From UBA10518 sp022837185 (GTDB taxonomy: Bacteria > Desulfobacterota > Desulfobulbia > Desulfobulbales > Desulfobulbaceae), in assembly GCA_034007705.1 (NCBI GenBank), contig JAVEQK010000002.1:165049-229048 (forward strand): a DNA stretch of 64,000 bases, given 5' to 3'. The position numbers and the translations under genes were made by a program. Positions 25,800-34,680 of the stretch are shown here, one piece after another (positions within the stretch are counted from its first letter, which is position 1; each line of letters opens with the position of its first letter). The notes beneath the pieces were generated by a model. That model saw only the letters and a list, made by a program, of their open reading frames with translations. It did no database searches and was not told the DNA's origin.

Positions 25800-26150
25800 T
25801 TACAGCCCGTGAACATAAAGGCAGTTTTTTCCTCCGAAGTCGTCTTGAACGGTGTACGGACAGTCCGGCAGGGTGGGAGTCCCGTTGACAAGATAGAAAT
25901 ATTCGAATTCCGCGGCCAGGGGAACCGTCACCCGCCAGACATCCCTGCCGACCTTGCGGGCGGGACGGGGTTGAAAACGGTCGAGGGAGGAAACAAACAG
26001 AATTTCTTCCGCGGTCCCATCGGTATAGTAGAAGGACAGAGAGCCGTCTTCCGACTTGATATAGTGCTGACGGGCACAGGAGGCGGTCAGGAAAAGCAGG
26101 CCAATGATGAGGATGGCCGCAAGCGCATTGCAGAGAGTGTTCATAATCAT
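25800..26150 (-). CDS. lipoprotein with a glycogen-binding-like (CBM48/AMPK) domain
   Basis: 116 residues. Signal peptide with lipobox LTASC (Cys near residue 25), then a single beta-sandwich: ISFYYTDGTAEEILFVSSLDRF, DVWRVTVPLAAEFEYFYLVNG and DDFGGKNCLYV. The W..TV.L...FEY.Y.VNG pattern and closing DDFG-x-x-N match the C-terminal domain of the anti-sigma-like protein upstream, so the two are paralogous. Four-bp overlap with that gene. Carbohydrate binding is not established. Probably in the inner or outer membrane periplasmic leaflet. Confidence 0.7.
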   Translation of the reverse strand: MIMNTLCNALAAILIIGLLFLTASCARQHYIKSEDGSLSFYYTDGTAEEILFVSSLDRFQPRPARKVGRDVWRVTVPLAAEFEYFYLVNGTPTLPDCPYTVQDDFGGKNCLYVHGL

Positions 26151-26731
26151 GTCTCGATCCTGAGAATTGAATTTGCCGCGCCGAAATCGTCGGCCTCCGC
26201 GGCGGCAACCGTCGGATCCGGAAGCAGTTTATCACCGTCGACAATGAAGGCGTACCTGTGTTCCCCTGAAGGCACCTCCAGGGTAATTTCCCAGTAGCCG
26301 CTTGATCCGGACGGAACAAGGGGCACCCGCTGCCAGTTTGTGAAGCTGCCGGTTATTTCGACCTGGCTTGTCCCCTGCTGATAGATGACGAACCGGTGAC
26401 TGACGGCGGCCGGTTCCGGACCCGCTAGATTTTGGGGGGTGGGGGTGAGATGCCTGCCGGCCGAAAACGAGAGCAGGAGCAGGAGGCAGGCGGCAACGGC
26501 CCAGCCCATGGCCCGGAACGGATTGGGCCGGGACCGCGAGAGGCGCGCGGCAGGCAGGGTGATTTCGGGCGCCGGGTGACGGAGGGCGGCGCTGAGGAGT
26601 TTTTCCTGTTTCAGCAGGGCGACGGCTTCATCCTTGTAGGACTTGCGCCCATGAACATGCTCGAGAAAATCGATTTTTTCCTCAAGCGACAGCTCGTTGT
26701 CAATATACAGGCTTATCAGATGATCCATCAT
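26147..26731 (-). CDS. anti-sigma-like membrane protein with periplasmic glycogen-binding-like domain
   Basis: 194 residues. The cytoplasmic part (~1-75) begins MMDHLISLYIDNELSLEEK, an acidic helical anti-sigma-like domain without a zinc HxxxCxxC motif. One membrane segment (~74-93) is followed by a periplasmic domain with VEITGSFTNWQRVPL, WEITLEVPSGEHRYAFIVDG and a DDFGAAN end, typical of the AMPK-beta/CBM48 glycogen-binding fold. Four-bp overlaps join it to the sigma factor and to the lipoprotein. The topology suggests that the exterior domain senses a ligand and controls release of the sigma factor. Confidence 0.75.
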   Translation of the reverse strand: MMDHLISLYIDNELSLEEKIDFLEHVHGRKSYKDEAVALLKQEKLLSAALRHPAPEITLPAARLSRSRPNPFRAMGWAVAACLLLLLSFSAGRHLTPTPQNLAGPEPAAVSHRFVIYQQGTSQVEITGSFTNWQRVPLVPSGSSGYWEITLEVPSGEHRYAFIVDGDKLLPDPTVAAAEADDFGAANSILRIET

Positions 26732-27219
26732 TCCACCTCTTTGTTCAGCATATGGCGTAATTTTATTCTTGTCCTGTGGATTCTGACCTTGACATTCCCT
26801 TCGCTTAATTCGAAAATGGCGGCGATTTCCCGGTAGGCAACCCCGGCGACCGCCAGAGACAGTATCTCCCTGTCCTGGTGGGGAAGCCGGTCCAGGGCCT
26901 GATGAATCCTTTCCGATTCTCTTTTGGCCACGAGCGTACTTTCCTCATCGCCGGAGAACTGATCGACTTTGGGCTGCACATCTTCGACCAGCACGAACCT
27001 TTTCCGGCTCCGCCAGTGGTCGGCCAACGCGTTGCGGGCGATGGTAAACAGCAGGGCCGGGGACAGCACCGCGGCTTCCTTGCCATAATGCTGGAAATGC
27101 CGGGTAAAGCTCTCCTGCATGATGTCCCGGGCCACTTCGTAATCACCGCTCTTGTACATCAGGTAGCTGAAGAGCTTGTTCTTATATTCCGAATAGAATT
27201 GATGATATTGTTCGGACAT
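26728..27219 (-). CDS. ECF-type RNA polymerase sigma factor
   Basis: 163 residues from the ATG at 27219; the longer ORF upstream adds an unlikely leader. Region 2: FYSEYKNKLFSYLMYKSGDYEVARDIMQESFTR, with the -10-recognition part ALLFTIARNALADHWR. Region 4: LPHQDREILSLAVAGVAYREIA and LSEGNVKVRIHRTRIKLR, the helix-turn-helix. Missing regions 1 and 3 mark the ECF group. It is the first gene of a four-gene leftward set; its start overlaps no upstream gene. A 560-bp region without genes lies before it and is a likely place for its autoregulated promoter. Confidence 0.9.
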   Translation of the reverse strand: MSEQYHQFYSEYKNKLFSYLMYKSGDYEVARDIMQESFTRHFQHYGKEAAVLSPALLFTIARNALADHWRSRKRFVLVEDVQPKVDQFSGDEESTLVAKRESERIHQALDRLPHQDREILSLAVAGVAYREIAAIFELSEGNVKVRIHRTRIKLRHMLNKEVE

Positions 27220-27779
27220 GCTTCGTCTCGCCGTGATCAGCCGGATTGCCGCCGTTGATTTCCCGGGTGCCGGGAAGCAGGCCCAGCCGCATTGCCCTGG
27301 CATGAGCATCCGTCGGTTTTCCTTTGCATCGTCATAACAGCTGTCTCCCGCACCATAGTCTGATCCGCGCCATGAATCCAGAGATACCTGTGCAATTCGG
27401 CTTTTTCGCCGTAGGTTGGTCCTGTTGCCCGGAGGCAGCTGTCCGTATTATCGCTTTTGGACCTAATTCCTCTTCTGAGGATACGTTTCAGGGATAAAAA
27501 GGTTACATTTGCACAGCATGCGCGGTCATCATGCTCAACCGGGCGGTCCCTCCCCGAGAGGGCCGCGCTGGCGGTTCAGCCCCGCACCTGTTCCAGCCAA
27601 ACCAGGCAGCGGCGAAGAAGCGGCGCACAGCCTCCTCACTCCCCCGGGGCCCACATGATCTTGGACCGGCTCTTTTTTCTTTCGCCTTGGATAAGGACCT
27701 GATGGTGGTATATAATACTTCTGATATGGTTGCTCGACCGGAATGCTCAGAATGTATTCAGCATCATGGAGGGTTGTTC
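27220..27779 (+). promoter_or_regulatory. 560-bp intergenic region with a strong rightward promoter
   Basis: No gene seen. TTGGAT at 27687-27692 and a perfect TATAAT at 27711-27716 (18-bp spacer) give a promoter for the BCAM0308-type gene, with a leader of about 57 nt. I did not find a sequence I could call the ECF promoter on the leftward side. Confidence 0.6.
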
Positions 27780-28265
27780 ATGGATAAAGGGAAGTTCGGC
27801 AGAAGGGATCGGTTGGTCAAAGAGCAGCATCATGACACATACAAGGAAAGCAAAAAGAGAACCGAGCCTTCCGTGTGCACCGAGTGCGGGGCTGTTTTCG
27901 GCGGAGGAAGATGGACATGGACCAATGTGCCCCTGGAGGCGGCCAAGGTAGTCTGCCCGGCCTGTCAGCGGACCGCCGATAATTATCCGGCCGGGTACGT
28001 GGAGTTGCGGGGGCACTTCTTCAACCAGCGGCGGGAGGAAATACTCAACCTGGTGCGCAATGAGGAGAAGCTGGAAAAAGGCGAGCACCCGATGGAAAGA
28101 ATCATGACGATCGCAAAAGAGAACGACCATACCCTGATTACCACCACCGGCGTTCACATGGCCCGCCGCATCGGCGAGGCGGTGGTCCGGGCCTATCAGG
28201 GAGACATGTCCTTTACCTACGGAGACGATGAGAAGTCGGTCCGGGTTCAGTGGACCAGTAAATAA
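27780..28265 (+). CDS. BCAM0308-family zinc-ribbon protein
   Basis: 161 residues from an ATG preceded by GGAGGG. N-terminal KFGRRDRLVKEQHHDTYKES, then a zinc ribbon CTECGAVF...CPACQR, then PAGYVELRGHFF, EILNLVRNEEKLEKGEHPMERIM and TTTGVHMARRIGEAVVRAYQG. This full pattern matches the uncharacterised BCAM0308 family; the second half resembles NMD3/ribosome-associated proteins in outline. It is often a stress-related single gene in other genomes, but its function is unknown. Driven by its own strong promoter. Confidence 0.8.
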   Translation: MDKGKFGRRDRLVKEQHHDTYKESKKRTEPSVCTECGAVFGGGRWTWTNVPLEAAKVVCPACQRTADNYPAGYVELRGHFFNQRREEILNLVRNEEKLEKGEHPMERIMTIAKENDHTLITTTGVHMARRIGEAVVRAYQGDMSFTYGDDEKSVRVQWTSK

Positions 28266-28472
28266 CCTGTGCAGAGGAGGGAAGCCTCCTCGTTGGGAAA
28301 ACTCCTGGGCGTGTCCGCCTGCCTGCCTGCCGGGTGAACACGCTTTTTCTTTGCATTCTTCCTGCTTTGCCGCAGAGATTTCCCCGATTATGGCAGCGGC
28401 GGAGCGATGCCCGGCCGGCGGTTTGCGCCAAGTCCCTGTCCGTTTCGGCAACCGCCGTGTTGACCTGCCGCA

Positions 28473-29108
28473 TCAGTCGCTGTTGTCCATGTCGGCGGCC
28501 TGGAAGATCGGCAGGGCAAATCCCCAGTGAATGGCGGCAAGCCGAATGGTGAGGGTTATGATTGTCGAGAAGATAATGCATGGCGTGGCCTGCACGCCGA
28601 GGCCGTTCAGCAGAACGTAAACGAATGCTCCGCAGAGAGCGGCCGTTGCATAGATCTCCCTGCGCAGCACCAGCGGCACCTCGGCGCACAGCACATCCCG
28701 CATCATGCCGCCCGCCGTTCCGGTCATGACCCCCATGACCATGGCCACGCTGTTCGATTCGGTCGTTATCAGCGCCGTCGAGGTCCCCAGGGCAGTGAAG
28801 ATTGCCAGGCCGAAGGCGTCGGAAATAAACAGCCCCTTCCGGTGGGCGGTGATGATCCGCACGGCGAAAAAAGTCAACAGGGAAAACCCCGCCGCCACCA
28901 GCAGATAGACCGGATTTTCGATCCAGAATACAGGCCCCGAATCGAGCAGGACATCCCGCAGGGTGCCGCCGCCGAGGGCGGTCACCAGGCCAAGGACGAC
29001 CACGCCGAAAATGTCCATTCGTTTCCTGCCTGCGGCGAGTGCGCCGCTGACGGCGAATACTCCCACTCCGAAGAGGTCCAGGGCATAAATAACATGGGCC
29101 GGATGCAT
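28473..29108 (-). CDS. trimeric intracellular cation (TRIC)-type channel family membrane protein (YicG-like)
   Basis: 211 residues, about seven membrane segments. Two repeated halves each with a glycine-rich element: ALGGGTLRDVLL and GTAGGMMRDVLC, the signature of the UPF0126/TRIC family. First half starts LDLFGVGVFAVSGALAAGRKRMDIFG. Thought to form trimeric K+-selective channels in prokaryotes. Start at ATG 29108; the longer frame upstream has no family similarity. Stand-alone leftward gene. Confidence 0.9.
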   Translation of the reverse strand: MHPAHVIYALDLFGVGVFAVSGALAAGRKRMDIFGVVVLGLVTALGGGTLRDVLLDSGPVFWIENPVYLLVAAGFSLLTFFAVRIITAHRKGLFISDAFGLAIFTALGTSTALITTESNSVAMVMGVMTGTAGGMMRDVLCAEVPLVLRREIYATAALCGAFVYVLLNGLGVQATPCIIFSTIITLTIRLAAIHWGFALPIFQAADMDNSD

Positions 29109-29266
29109 GGCGGCAGTTCCCTGTTTTGAGGGTGTCGGCGCAGCAGCTTCAGCGCCGGGCGGTTGAGGAGGATGAGGAGAACATCCGGTCCTGCCGGGAA
29201 CGCAATACCCTGCCGGTTCGGCGTCCGGGCGGCAAAGAGATGAACTCCGGAAAAGCCGGGATTCGC

Positions 29267-29740
29267 TCAGCGGACGGGTTCGCCGTCCCGGATGCAATTG
29301 AGCTGGGCGTCGGTCATCGGCAGCACCGAGGCCGGGTCATAGCCGAGGCGTTCGAACACGGCCGGGCTCGTAATCAGCCGTTTTCTGTCGCCGCTGATCC
29401 GGTAGATATTGCCTCCAGGACTTCGCAGAAGCAGGGGCGAGGTGGGTATGGCCCCGAGCTCCTGCCTGGAAATCACCACCGGTTTTCGATTCTGCAGATC
29501 GAGGCAGGTCAGAATCTGCACGGTGGGGATATGGGCGGCCCGGCCGACCGGGACCATGATGTAGAGCTCGGAACGGCCTTCGGCCTTGATGAGCGTACCG
29601 ACCGGGTACACCGCCTGGGTCTGCAGGGACTGCATGAATTCCTGGGCCTTGGGGCGGGGCGGATCCGCAGCCTGCGGAACAGTGCTCCAGGCAAGAATCA
29701 GGATCACGGCCGCGGCCGGAACCAGCATCTTTCTCTTCAT
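29267..29740 (-). CDS. secreted protein of unknown function
   Basis: 157 residues. GGAGG stands 7 nt before the ATG, which opens a signal peptide (KRKMLVPAAAVILILAW, cleaved near PQAA). The mature part has two related halves: YPVGTLIKAEG...LYIMVP and LLLRSPGGNIYRISGDRKRLITSPAVFERLGY, resembling short beta repeats that end in a GY-x-P or DAQL element. It may be a surface or extracytoplasmic repeat protein. Lies between the TRIC gene and the Na/Pi transporter on the same strand, with no obvious shared role. Confidence 0.65.
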   Translation of the reverse strand: MKRKMLVPAAAVILILAWSTVPQAADPPRPKAQEFMQSLQTQAVYPVGTLIKAEGRSELYIMVPVGRAAHIPTVQILTCLDLQNRKPVVISRQELGAIPTSPLLLRSPGGNIYRISGDRKRLITSPAVFERLGYDPASVLPMTDAQLNCIRDGEPVR

Positions 29741-29843
29741 TGTCGCTCCTCCATCTGTGGTTGAGTCCGCCCCGCACAGCACCGCTCCGCCGCCGGGCGG
29801 CAAACCCTGGCGCCCTGCACCGAGCCGGGTTTCGGGGTGCGGC

Positions 29844-31442
29844 TCATTTCATTTTCATGACATATTCGCCGATATTATTGGCATGATCGCCAATCCGTTC
29901 AATATCCTTTAACACATTCGGGTACAGAGCGTCGACCACCGGCCGGGCTTTCTCCTCTTCAAGCCGCCGGATAAAGGTTTTCCTGTATTCCACTTCAAGT
30001 TCGTCGATTTCCTGTTCCATCCGGCCGATGTCGGTGATCAGCGATTTCCTTTTCCGGGCAAGGGAGGTGACCGCCATGATGTAGACCTGGACGGCGCGGT
30101 CAAACAGCACCGCCAGTTCCCTGCGGGCCGGGGCGGAAAAAGTGACGTTTTCCTCCCGGGCATATTCAGCGATGTTTTCCGCCAGGTCGGCAACCCGTTC
30201 AATGTCGGTGATGGCGTGGAGCAGGGCCCGTTTTTGGGCCCGGTCTTTTTCGTTCAACCTGACGGTGCTGATTTTGTTCAGGTAGGCGCCGACCCTGTCG
30301 TGGATGGCATCCACCGTATTTTCGGCGTCCCTGACGTTTTCTGCGGCGTCGTCGTCACGATCGAAAAAGGCCTTGCGCGCCTGCTTGAGCATCTCACCGG
30401 CGATGGAGGCCATCCTGTTGACCTCTTCTTCCGCCTCGTACAGGGCCAGGGCCGGGACCTGGAGGAATTTCTCCTCGAGGGCGCCGAAAGGGGATGGTTC
30501 CACTTCTTTCCGCCCGGGAATCATTCGCTGCAGCACCGCGATGATCAGCCCGACAAAGGGAAGGAAAACCAGACTGACGGTTAGGTTGAACACCGTGTGC
30601 GCATTGGCGATCAGTCTGGGAAGTTCGGAGGCGGTCAGATTGATGATCCGGGCGAAATGGTCAAGAAAGGGGAAGAACAGGAGAGCGCCGAAAACGTTGA
30701 TCATGAACTGGGCCATGCCGGTCCTTCGGGCGGCGGTATTTGCTCCGGCGGCGGCGATCAGTTCCAGTACGCAGGTCCCGATGTTGGCGCCGATGATGAG
30801 CGCTATGCCCGCCTTGAGGTCTATTATATTCTCCATGCTCATGGCAATGACCAGGCTCGTCGTTGCCGAACTGCTGCTGGTTATGGCCGTCAGGGCCGCG
30901 CCGATCAGGATGCCGTACAACGGAAAGACGCCGAAACGGGCGAGCAGGTCGAGTACGGCGGGATAGTCCCGCAGCGGCCTGGAGCCCTCGGTCATGATGT
31001 ACATTGATAGAAATATCAGGCCCAGGAAGAAGAGGATTTCGCCGGCATTCCTGAGGGATTCCCTTGAGCAGAGGCCCCTGAGGGCAAAGCCTGTCATCAG
31101 AAGGGGATAGAACAGCACCTTCACCTTGAAGGCAACGATCTGGGCGGTGATCGTCGTGCCGATTTCAGAGCCGAGGATCACGTACACCGCCTGCCGCAGG
31201 TTCATGATCCCGGCATTGACCAGTCCGAGAAGGAGAAGCACGGTGATGCTGGAACTCTGGACCAGAAAGGTTACCGCTGCCCCGGTAAGGGCGCCTTTAA
31301 CAGGGTTGCCGACGGCCTTTTCGAGCAGGGATTTGAGGCGGTGCCCGGCGATTTTTTTCAAGGTGTTGCTCAGCATGGAGATGCTGAACAGAAACAGGGC
31401 CAGGCCCCCGCCGATCTGGGCAGCGATGAAAAGTATCTTCAT
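29844..31442 (-). CDS. Na+/phosphate cotransporter family protein (NptA/YjbB type) with PhoU-like tail
   Basis: About 530 residues. Two sets of membrane segments with the family repeats GAAVTFLVQSSSITVLLLLG and AALTAITSSSSATTSL, the QSSS and SSSA motifs that line the transport path. From ~360 on it is soluble and PhoU-like (ALYEAEEEVNRMASIAGEMLKQARKAFF, DIERIGDHANNIGEYVMKMK). Takes up phosphate with sodium. I chose ATG 31442; an ATG eight codons upstream has poor ribosome-site spacing. Confidence 0.9.
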   Translation of the reverse strand: MKILFIAAQIGGGLALFLFSISMLSNTLKKIAGHRLKSLLEKAVGNPVKGALTGAAVTFLVQSSSITVLLLLGLVNAGIMNLRQAVYVILGSEIGTTITAQIVAFKVKVLFYPLLMTGFALRGLCSRESLRNAGEILFFLGLIFLSMYIMTEGSRPLRDYPAVLDLLARFGVFPLYGILIGAALTAITSSSSATTSLVIAMSMENIIDLKAGIALIIGANIGTCVLELIAAAGANTAARRTGMAQFMINVFGALLFFPFLDHFARIINLTASELPRLIANAHTVFNLTVSLVFLPFVGLIIAVLQRMIPGRKEVEPSPFGALEEKFLQVPALALYEAEEEVNRMASIAGEMLKQARKAFFDRDDDAAENVRDAENTVDAIHDRVGAYLNKISTVRLNEKDRAQKRALLHAITDIERVADLAENIAEYAREENVTFSAPARRELAVLFDRAVQVYIMAVTSLARKRKSLITDIGRMEQEIDELEVEYRKTFIRRLEEEKARPVVDALYPNVLKDIERIGDHANNIGEYVMKMK

Positions 31443-31559
31443 GATGGACCTGTCAGCGCCGTACATCCTTCCGGGCGCGGGAAGACCGGATAATGAAGGA
31501 TATTCCGCCCCATGCCGCGTCCGCCCGCCGGGAGCGGTGCGGGCAGCCGGTCAAGCCGG

Positions 31560-31916
31560 TCAGGGCAAGGGGTATTCGAGGATTTCCTCGGGATTGATGG
31601 TAATGGTGTCGGTGACCACCTCCCGTCCCTCCTTGATGATGACCAGCCGGTGCTCCCCCTTGGGGACAAGTAGGGTGAAAGGGGTCTTGTCCTTGAACTG
31701 CTCCTTGATCGTCTGATTTTCATCACAGGTGTCGAGCTTGAAATAGATACTCTCATCAATGAAATCACCCTCGATCAGCACGCACACCCCTTCCCGATCG
31801 CCGGAAAAAGTTATGCCGCCCAGCAGATCCTCGTCCGCCCGGGCGTCCGGGTGCGACAGGACAAGGATCGCGAGGCAGGCCGCGGACTGGAGCAAAACGG
31901 CGAAAAGATTGCGCAT
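31560..31916 (-). CDS. small secreted protein with a PEGA-like beta domain
   Basis: 118 residues; ATG 31916 with GGAGG five nt upstream. Signal peptide (RNLFAVLLQSAACLAILVL). The mature domain has VCVLIEGDFIDESIYFKLDTCDENQTI and a tail FTLLVPKGEHRLVIIKEGREVVTDTITI, where the VPKGEHxLxIxKxG core resembles PEGA/carboxypeptidase-regulatory-like modules. Two Cys may be disulfide-linked. Function unknown. It follows no clear operon; the Na/Pi gene ends the same strand group. Confidence 0.6.
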   Translation of the reverse strand: MRNLFAVLLQSAACLAILVLSHPDARADEDLLGGITFSGDREGVCVLIEGDFIDESIYFKLDTCDENQTIKEQFKDKTPFTLLVPKGEHRLVIIKEGREVVTDTITINPEEILEYPLP

Positions 31917-32140
31917 GGAGGCCTCCATTGACTGTGTTTGCTTGAGGATATTGTCTCATTATACGCCGCCCGGACCGGTGGTGTCAAAAACCAAAGGATC
32001 GGGACCGGGCCGCCGCTGTCCCCGGCGATGCCCTTTTGTCGGAGGATGTCTTGTTCTCCGGTTGAAAACAGCGTATTATGCCCGCTTGTCGAAGTACTGT
32101 TGCCGCCGGGGAGAAATTTTCATTCCAACAGACGGTGATC

Positions 32141-32830
32141 ATGGAGAAAAAGCGCATTCTGGGACAAGGGGCCGCCGCGGCCTGGCCGATCTGCCTGGGA
32201 TATTTTCCCGTCGGCCTGGCCCTCGGCGTTCTGGCGGATCAGACCGGCATACCGTTCTGGGCCGTGGGCTTGATGTCCGTGCTGGTTTTCGCCGGCAGCG
32301 CCCAGTTCATCGCCGTCGCCATGCTGGCTGCCGGAGCCTCGGCCTGGTCGATTGTCGCGACGACGTTCGTGGTCAACCTGCGGCACGTTCTGATGAGTTC
32401 GGCCCTTGCCGTTTTCCTGCCGGGCTTGAGGCGCCGCTTTCTCTCGCTGTTCGCCTACGGCATAACCGATGAAAGCTTTGCGGTCAACATGGCCCGCTTC
32501 AGGAAAGGCCGGTGGGACTGGTGGAGCGCCCTCGTTGTCAACCATTTGTCCAACCTCGCCTGGATCGTTTCAACCATGGCCGGGTCGCTGGCCGGCCAGT
32601 TCATCCCCCAGGGAGCGCTGGGCATTGATTACGCGTTGACGGGAATGTTCATCTGCCTGCTGGTCTATCAGCTCCGGGGAAGAATATATGTGCTGACCGG
32701 CGTTGTGGCGGCGATTATCGCCACTGCCTGGTATCTTCTGGTCCCGGGCAATTCATATATTGTCGTTGCCTCGGCAGCCGCCGCCACCGTGGGCTTTGGT
32801 GCCGGCCGCCTGGCGCGGAGGAAAAGATGA
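32141..32830 (+). CDS. azlC: branched-chain amino acid exporter, AzlC large subunit
   Basis: 229 residues with about six membrane segments. Family signs: GYFPVGLALGVLADQTGIPFW, MSVLVFAGSAQFIAVAML and NLRHVLMSSAL, then DESFAVNMAR. Works with AzlD to export branched-chain amino acids (and analogues such as azaleucine). ATG chosen at 32141, seen after a weak ribosome site. Overlaps azlD by 4 bp. No Lrp-type regulator lies next to it. Confidence 0.9.
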   Translation: MEKKRILGQGAAAAWPICLGYFPVGLALGVLADQTGIPFWAVGLMSVLVFAGSAQFIAVAMLAAGASAWSIVATTFVVNLRHVLMSSALAVFLPGLRRRFLSLFAYGITDESFAVNMARFRKGRWDWWSALVVNHLSNLAWIVSTMAGSLAGQFIPQGALGIDYALTGMFICLLVYQLRGRIYVLTGVVAAIIATAWYLLVPGNSYIVVASAAAATVGFGAGRLARRKR

Positions 32831-33150
32831 CGGGGATTGACTATGTCGTGCTGTTCGCCGGCATGGGTCTTGTCACCTATATACCCCGCTGGCTGCCCTT
32901 GCTGTTCCTGTCGCGCAAACGTTTGCCGCAGTGGCTGATTGACTGGCTGAACCTGATCCCGGCGGCCATTCTGAGCGCCCTGCTGGCGCCCTCCCTGTTC
33001 ACGGAATCAGCGCCCCGGGCCCTGGATTTCGGCAGGCTGGAACTGCTCGTGGCGGTGCCCACCTTTCTGTTCGCCATCAGGACCAGGAGTCTGGGGGGAA
33101 CGGTCCTTTTCGGCATGCTGCTGTACTGGCTGGCCGGTCTGGCCGTGTAG
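32827..33150 (+). CDS. azlD: branched-chain amino acid exporter, AzlD small subunit
   Basis: 107 residues, four membrane segments: VLFAGMGLVTYIPRWLPLLFL with the conserved TYIPR motif, NLIPAAILSALLAPSLF and VPTFLFAIRTRSLGGTVLFGMLLYWL. Start codon overlaps the azlC stop (ATGA type), so expression is coupled. Confidence 0.88.
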   Translation: MTGIDYVVLFAGMGLVTYIPRWLPLLFLSRKRLPQWLIDWLNLIPAAILSALLAPSLFTESAPRALDFGRLELLVAVPTFLFAIRTRSLGGTVLFGMLLYWLAGLAV

Positions 33151-33363
33151 CGGAATTGTGAAGGAGTCCTGGCAGCCGGCGGAAAACCGGATCTCCTGTC
33201 CGCCGGGGGAAAAGGAGGATGAAAAATCCTGGGAAAGGGTGGCGGGTGGAATATATAATACGTTCATGGAGCCTTCTGTGATACAAGCGTTCTTCCAACA
33301 GGGCGCCGGCCGTGCAGCAATCCCCGGCACGACCCGGGCCACGGATGCCGGCAGGGTGAGAGC

Positions 33364-34347
33364 ATGAAATATGTCGAAGTCATAGCCGAAGCAAGCAGTG
33401 CGAAGACGGTCCAGGCGGTGGCGGAAAAGGCGAAGGCGGCCGATTTCCGGCTTGGCGCGGTGGGAGAGGACGGCATGCGGCTGATGCGCATGCTGGTCAG
33501 CGACGATCATCTGCAGGTGGCGCTGGACAGCCTCCAGAACACCCTCGGCGCTCAGCCGACCGCGCGTATCTCGGTGCTGGCCGTGGAGGCGTTCCTGCCG
33601 AAGCCGGACGAAGAGAAACGAAAGCAGGAAGACCAGGCGACCGCGGCCCGTGAGTCCCTGTACGAGGGGGTGGAAAAGAACGCCCGGCTTGACAGCGGCT
33701 ACCTGGTCCTGGTTGCCCTGTCGACGGTGGTGGCGGCGATCGGTTTGATCGAAAACAACGTCGCCGTAGTGATTGGCGCCATGGTCATCGCCCCCCTGCT
33801 CGGGCCGAACCTTGCCCTCAGCCTCGGTACGGCCCTGGGTGACATCCCCCTGATGAGGAAAGCGGTCCAGACCGTTTTCGCGGGCATTCTGCTGGCCGTG
33901 GTCTTGTCCGCCGGCCTCGGCATGCTGTGGCCGTCAGACACCGCCAGCCGGGAGATGCTGCTGCGCACCGAGGCCGGCCTTGATGCCGTTGCCCTGGCCC
34001 TGGCTTCAGGCGCCGCGGCCGCCCTGTCCCTGACCACCGGCCTGTCCAGCGTGCTGGTCGGGGTCATGGTCGCGGTGGCCTTGCTGCCGCCGGCCGCGGC
34101 ACTGGGGCTTATGCTGGGCCAGGGGCGCATCGATCTGGCCGTCGGCGCGGGTCTGCTGCTCGGGATCAACATCGTGTGCATCAACCTGGCCAGCAAGATC
34201 GTTTTCTTCCTCAAGGACATCCGCCCGCGGACCTGGCTGGAAAAGGAAAAGGCGAAACGGGCCATGGTCGTCTATACGGCGGTGTGGCTGGTGACCCTGC
34301 TGCTGCTGATTCTTGCCATTTACGCCCGTCGGGCAATGGTCCTCTAG
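33364..34347 (+). CDS. DUF389 / TIGR00341 membrane protein
   Basis: 327 residues. Soluble N-terminal ~110 residues with an ACT-like start MKYVEVIAEASSAKTVQAVAEKA, then a membrane region with GYLVLVALSTVVAAIGLIENNVAVVIGAMVIAPLLGPNLALSLG, the signature of TIGR00341. Several more membrane segments (LSTGLSSVLVGVMVAVALLPPAAALG, GINIVCINLASKIVFF). The charged end is RTWLEKEKAKRAMVVY. Transport of an unknown substrate is presumed. GAGAGC before the ATG. Unlinked to neighbours by overlap. Confidence 0.88.
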   Translation: MKYVEVIAEASSAKTVQAVAEKAKAADFRLGAVGEDGMRLMRMLVSDDHLQVALDSLQNTLGAQPTARISVLAVEAFLPKPDEEKRKQEDQATAARESLYEGVEKNARLDSGYLVLVALSTVVAAIGLIENNVAVVIGAMVIAPLLGPNLALSLGTALGDIPLMRKAVQTVFAGILLAVVLSAGLGMLWPSDTASREMLLRTEAGLDAVALALASGAAAALSLTTGLSSVLVGVMVAVALLPPAAALGLMLGQGRIDLAVGAGLLLGINIVCINLASKIVFFLKDIRPRTWLEKEKAKRAMVVYTAVWLVTLLLLILAIYARRAMVL

Positions 34348-34680
34348 CGCCGGAAAACGGCAGGGCTTTTCGATTTCGATCCCGATTTCGCCATGAGATA
34401 TTGTCTGCACGGTATCAGAAGCCGGAACACTGAAGGAGTTTACCGCTTCGCCGTGAAGGTATACCGTTTCCGGTTCACGGTGTACGGTTTTAAGGGTGAG
34501 GGCAACAGGCCGCGCGCGGCGATTTGATGGGTTGTTCCCACAGCAGTGGGGGGGGGAAGCCGGCTCATGGCTGCAGTGGGAACTGAACCGCTCACTTGTA
34601 TGCCTTCATAAGGATTGGGGACAATCCGCCTTATCCGGGTGGCGGGGGACGGTTACAGGTCTTGACTACGGAGAAAGCGT
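34348..34680. other. 333-bp intergenic region with a REP-like hairpin
   Basis: No gene. CCGTGAA (34451-34457) and TTCACGG (34474-34480) form a hairpin with an inner ACCG/CGG element, followed by a second, partial copy of its arm in GTGTACGG. This is the shape of small dispersed intergenic repeats in related genomes. No clear promoter for the exporter genes. Confidence 0.4.
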
